A stretch of DNA of 64,000 nucleotides from Mauremys mutica (lineage: Eukaryota > Chordata > Testudines > Geoemydidae): contig NC_059075.1 in the NCBI RefSeq assembly GCF_020497125.1, positions 43,126,003-43,190,002 on the forward strand, in the 5' to 3' direction. The position numbers were made by a program, and so were the translations under genes. How positions within the stretch are numbered: the stretch's first letter is position 1; every line of letters begins with the position of its first letter. Below, piece by piece: positions 62,540 through 64,000 of the stretch. Under the pieces are notes generated by a model that was not told the origin of the DNA, searched no databases, and was given only the letters and a program-made list of their open reading frames with translations.

Positions 62540-63730
62540 GTGTTACCTGCACACTCTAGGGCACCCCACCTTTACTCTTCTGTGGGCTTCAGGCGTAACC
62601 CAGTTAATTTAGGCACCCCACCCTTACCCAGCTCCTAGGGCTCAGGGCCTAATTTTCTGTGGGTTTGCAGCACCATTTACCAGTAAAAGAGCCTTACACA
62701 GTAATATTCTTAACCTCTGTTTATTAACAGTTATCAAAACAGAATACACATGCTAAGCATACAATGCTCCCAATAAGGACGACAAACTTTTCCTGGTGGC
62801 CAGTCAGGATCAGGTCGCCCGCGGCTCCTCCAGCTTCTGCGTGGTGTGATTGGCAGGGTGTTTAAGTCTGGCAGCTCTGATCTTGGGCTGTGTCCTGGAG
62901 TTGGTTCCAAAGAACTTCCTTTTGGACCCCAGTTTATATAGTTAAACTTGAGTCCTGCTTAGCTGTACCTTAACCCAGTGGTTCTCAACCTTTCCTCTTT
63001 CAGGAGTCTGATTTGTCTTGCGTACCCCAAGTTTCACCTCACTTAAAAACTACTTGCTTACAAAATCAGACATAAAAATATAAAAATGTCTCAGCACACT
63101 TACTGAAAAATTGCTGACTTTCTCATTTTGACCGTATAATTATAAAATAAATCAATTGGAATATAAATATTGTACTTGCATTTCAGCGTGATACGTGAGC
63201 CTTGACTGAAGCCCGAGCCCCGCCGCCCAGGGCTGAAGCATGTAATTTAGCTTTGTGTGGCCCCCTGTGGCATGGGCCCTGGGCAAATGTCCTGCTTGCC
63301 GCCCCCTAATGCTGGCCCTGCACTTGCAACCCCCCCAAAAGCCCATCCCATGATCCCCCTGGGGGCTACAACCCCCAGATTGAGAAACACTGATCTAGAT
63401 GAGTTGAGTACCCCCTGGAAGACTTCTGAGTATGCCCAGGGGTACATGTACCCCTGGTTCAGAACCACTGTCTTAAACAATCATTTTAAACTAAAGTACT
63501 ACAAAATAATTCTTTGACCAATCATACCCCACCACCTTAATTGATTTCAATCTTGCAAAATTAGTTATGGACCAAACAGAAACAATCAAAGAACCAGACA
63601 GAAACCATGCAGATAAACAATAGAGAAGTAGGGACCATAAAGGCAAAACAATGAAGTATAGATTTCACAATCACAAAAGTGATTCCTTGCCAGACAGAAT
63701 GCTGTCAAGCAAAGTTTTCTTTAAACATCT
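62540..63730 (-). repeat. Older AT-rich interspersed repeat interrupted by the hAT element
   Basis: Sequence on both sides of 62976-63470 (for example gttaaacttgagtcctgc on the left and aaccagacagaaaccatgca on the right) has the look of an interspersed repeat found in many copies in turtle genomes, possibly a long terminal repeat in antisense. I recall the pattern but cannot confirm the family; boundaries are approximate. Confidence 0.35.
62976..63470. mobile_element. hAT element inserted in an older repeat
   Basis: Ends cagtggttctcaacc and, reversed, cagtggttctgaacc (14 of 15). Flanks ccttaacc (62968-62975) and tcttaaac (63471-63478) agree at 6 of 8. An internal gccgccccctaatgctggccctgc segment near 63298 resembles the end of a gccgcccc-type MITE, so a second insertion may be nested inside. 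The body has no coding frame. Confidence 0.75.
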
Positions 63731-64000
63731 TAAAATCTGCCTCAGACCTTACATTAGTGTCATCCCATCCCTCCTCCTTACACACCCACACACCCGTACC
63801 ATCACCCAAAGAGTTCTCCTCCCTCCTTAGAGCTTACACCCTGCAGGTAATAGCAGGTTGTTGGCCTGTCCCCCAGCCATATCTTAGCCCAAAGGAACAG
63901 ATTTAGTTCCTTCAACCTTTCATTATTAATGAAACTCTTAAAGCACTGATGACGGCTGTGGGAGGGCCAGGAGATTTTAAGGGATGGCTGAGGAGGATGA

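Larger units (their letters stand above)
58809..64000 (+). other. LTBP2: Start of the intron downstream of exon W19
   Basis: No further EGF or TB exon was found in these 5.2 kb. The region holds a hairpin-rich inverted-repeat element (59507-59898), a CR1 3' end fragment (60462-60526), and a hAT element (62976-63470) sitting inside an older AT-rich repeat. 60530-62530 shows nothing I can identify. A trinucleotide AAT tract lies at 60437-60470. Confidence 0.8.

Noticed and set aside
1..64000. CRISPR array, bacterial operons or a phage region
   Set aside because: No regularly spaced short repeats, no Shine-Dalgarno-led gene clusters; spliced EGF/TB exons and LINE/SINE content show a vertebrate genome.

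Overview
The window is animal nuclear DNA, most likely from a hidden-necked (cryptodiran) turtle. It has intron-rich, spliced coding sequence, CR1 LINE fragments, many non-autonomous hAT and Harbinger-like DNA transposons, and a tRNA-derived SINE at 29045-29227 that looks like the cryptodiran Cry SINE. Long open frames are otherwise absent; the longest ones (348, 331 and 330 codons near 35.7-36.9 kb) lie in a GC-rich minisatellite and are not genes.

The only gene I can support is the central part of LTBP2 (latent TGF-beta binding protein 2) on the + strand. Nineteen exons join in frame from 15466 to 58808, giving 2,489 coding bases or about 829 codons. In order they encode a Ser/Thr/Asn-rich linker, a Cys-containing region plus an EGF-like domain, a second linker, the hybrid (first 8-Cys) domain, a calcium-binding EGF, the first three-Cys-in-a-row TB (8-Cys) domain, a low-complexity linker split over small exons, and seven EGF-like repeats. 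Every junction uses GT/AG. The signal peptide, N-terminal exons, later EGF repeats, later TB domains and 3' end lie outside the window. The protein would be a secreted, fibrillin-microfibril-associated matrix glycoprotein.

Layout: 1-15465 is upstream sequence, probably intron, holding two CR1 copies and two hAT elements. 15466-22903 holds five exons. 22904-39209 is a 16.3-kb intron holding the Cry SINE, a near-perfect palindrome, two Harbinger-like MITEs sharing one TAA, and a 1.36-kb hAT element with a C-rich/G-rich minisatellite. 39285-47316 is an 8-kb intron holding a relatively intact CR1 copy and two small hAT elements. 47317-58808 is exon-dense. 58809-64000 is the start of a further intron, with a large-hairpin repeat and a hAT element inside an older repeat.

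I found no convincing new gene system. The most unusual features are structural: hAT elements with precise 8-bp target duplications carrying private GC-rich tandem arrays or perfect hairpins, the back-to-back MITE pair, and the frame-locked 20-nt plus 40-nt exon pair in the LTBP2 linker.
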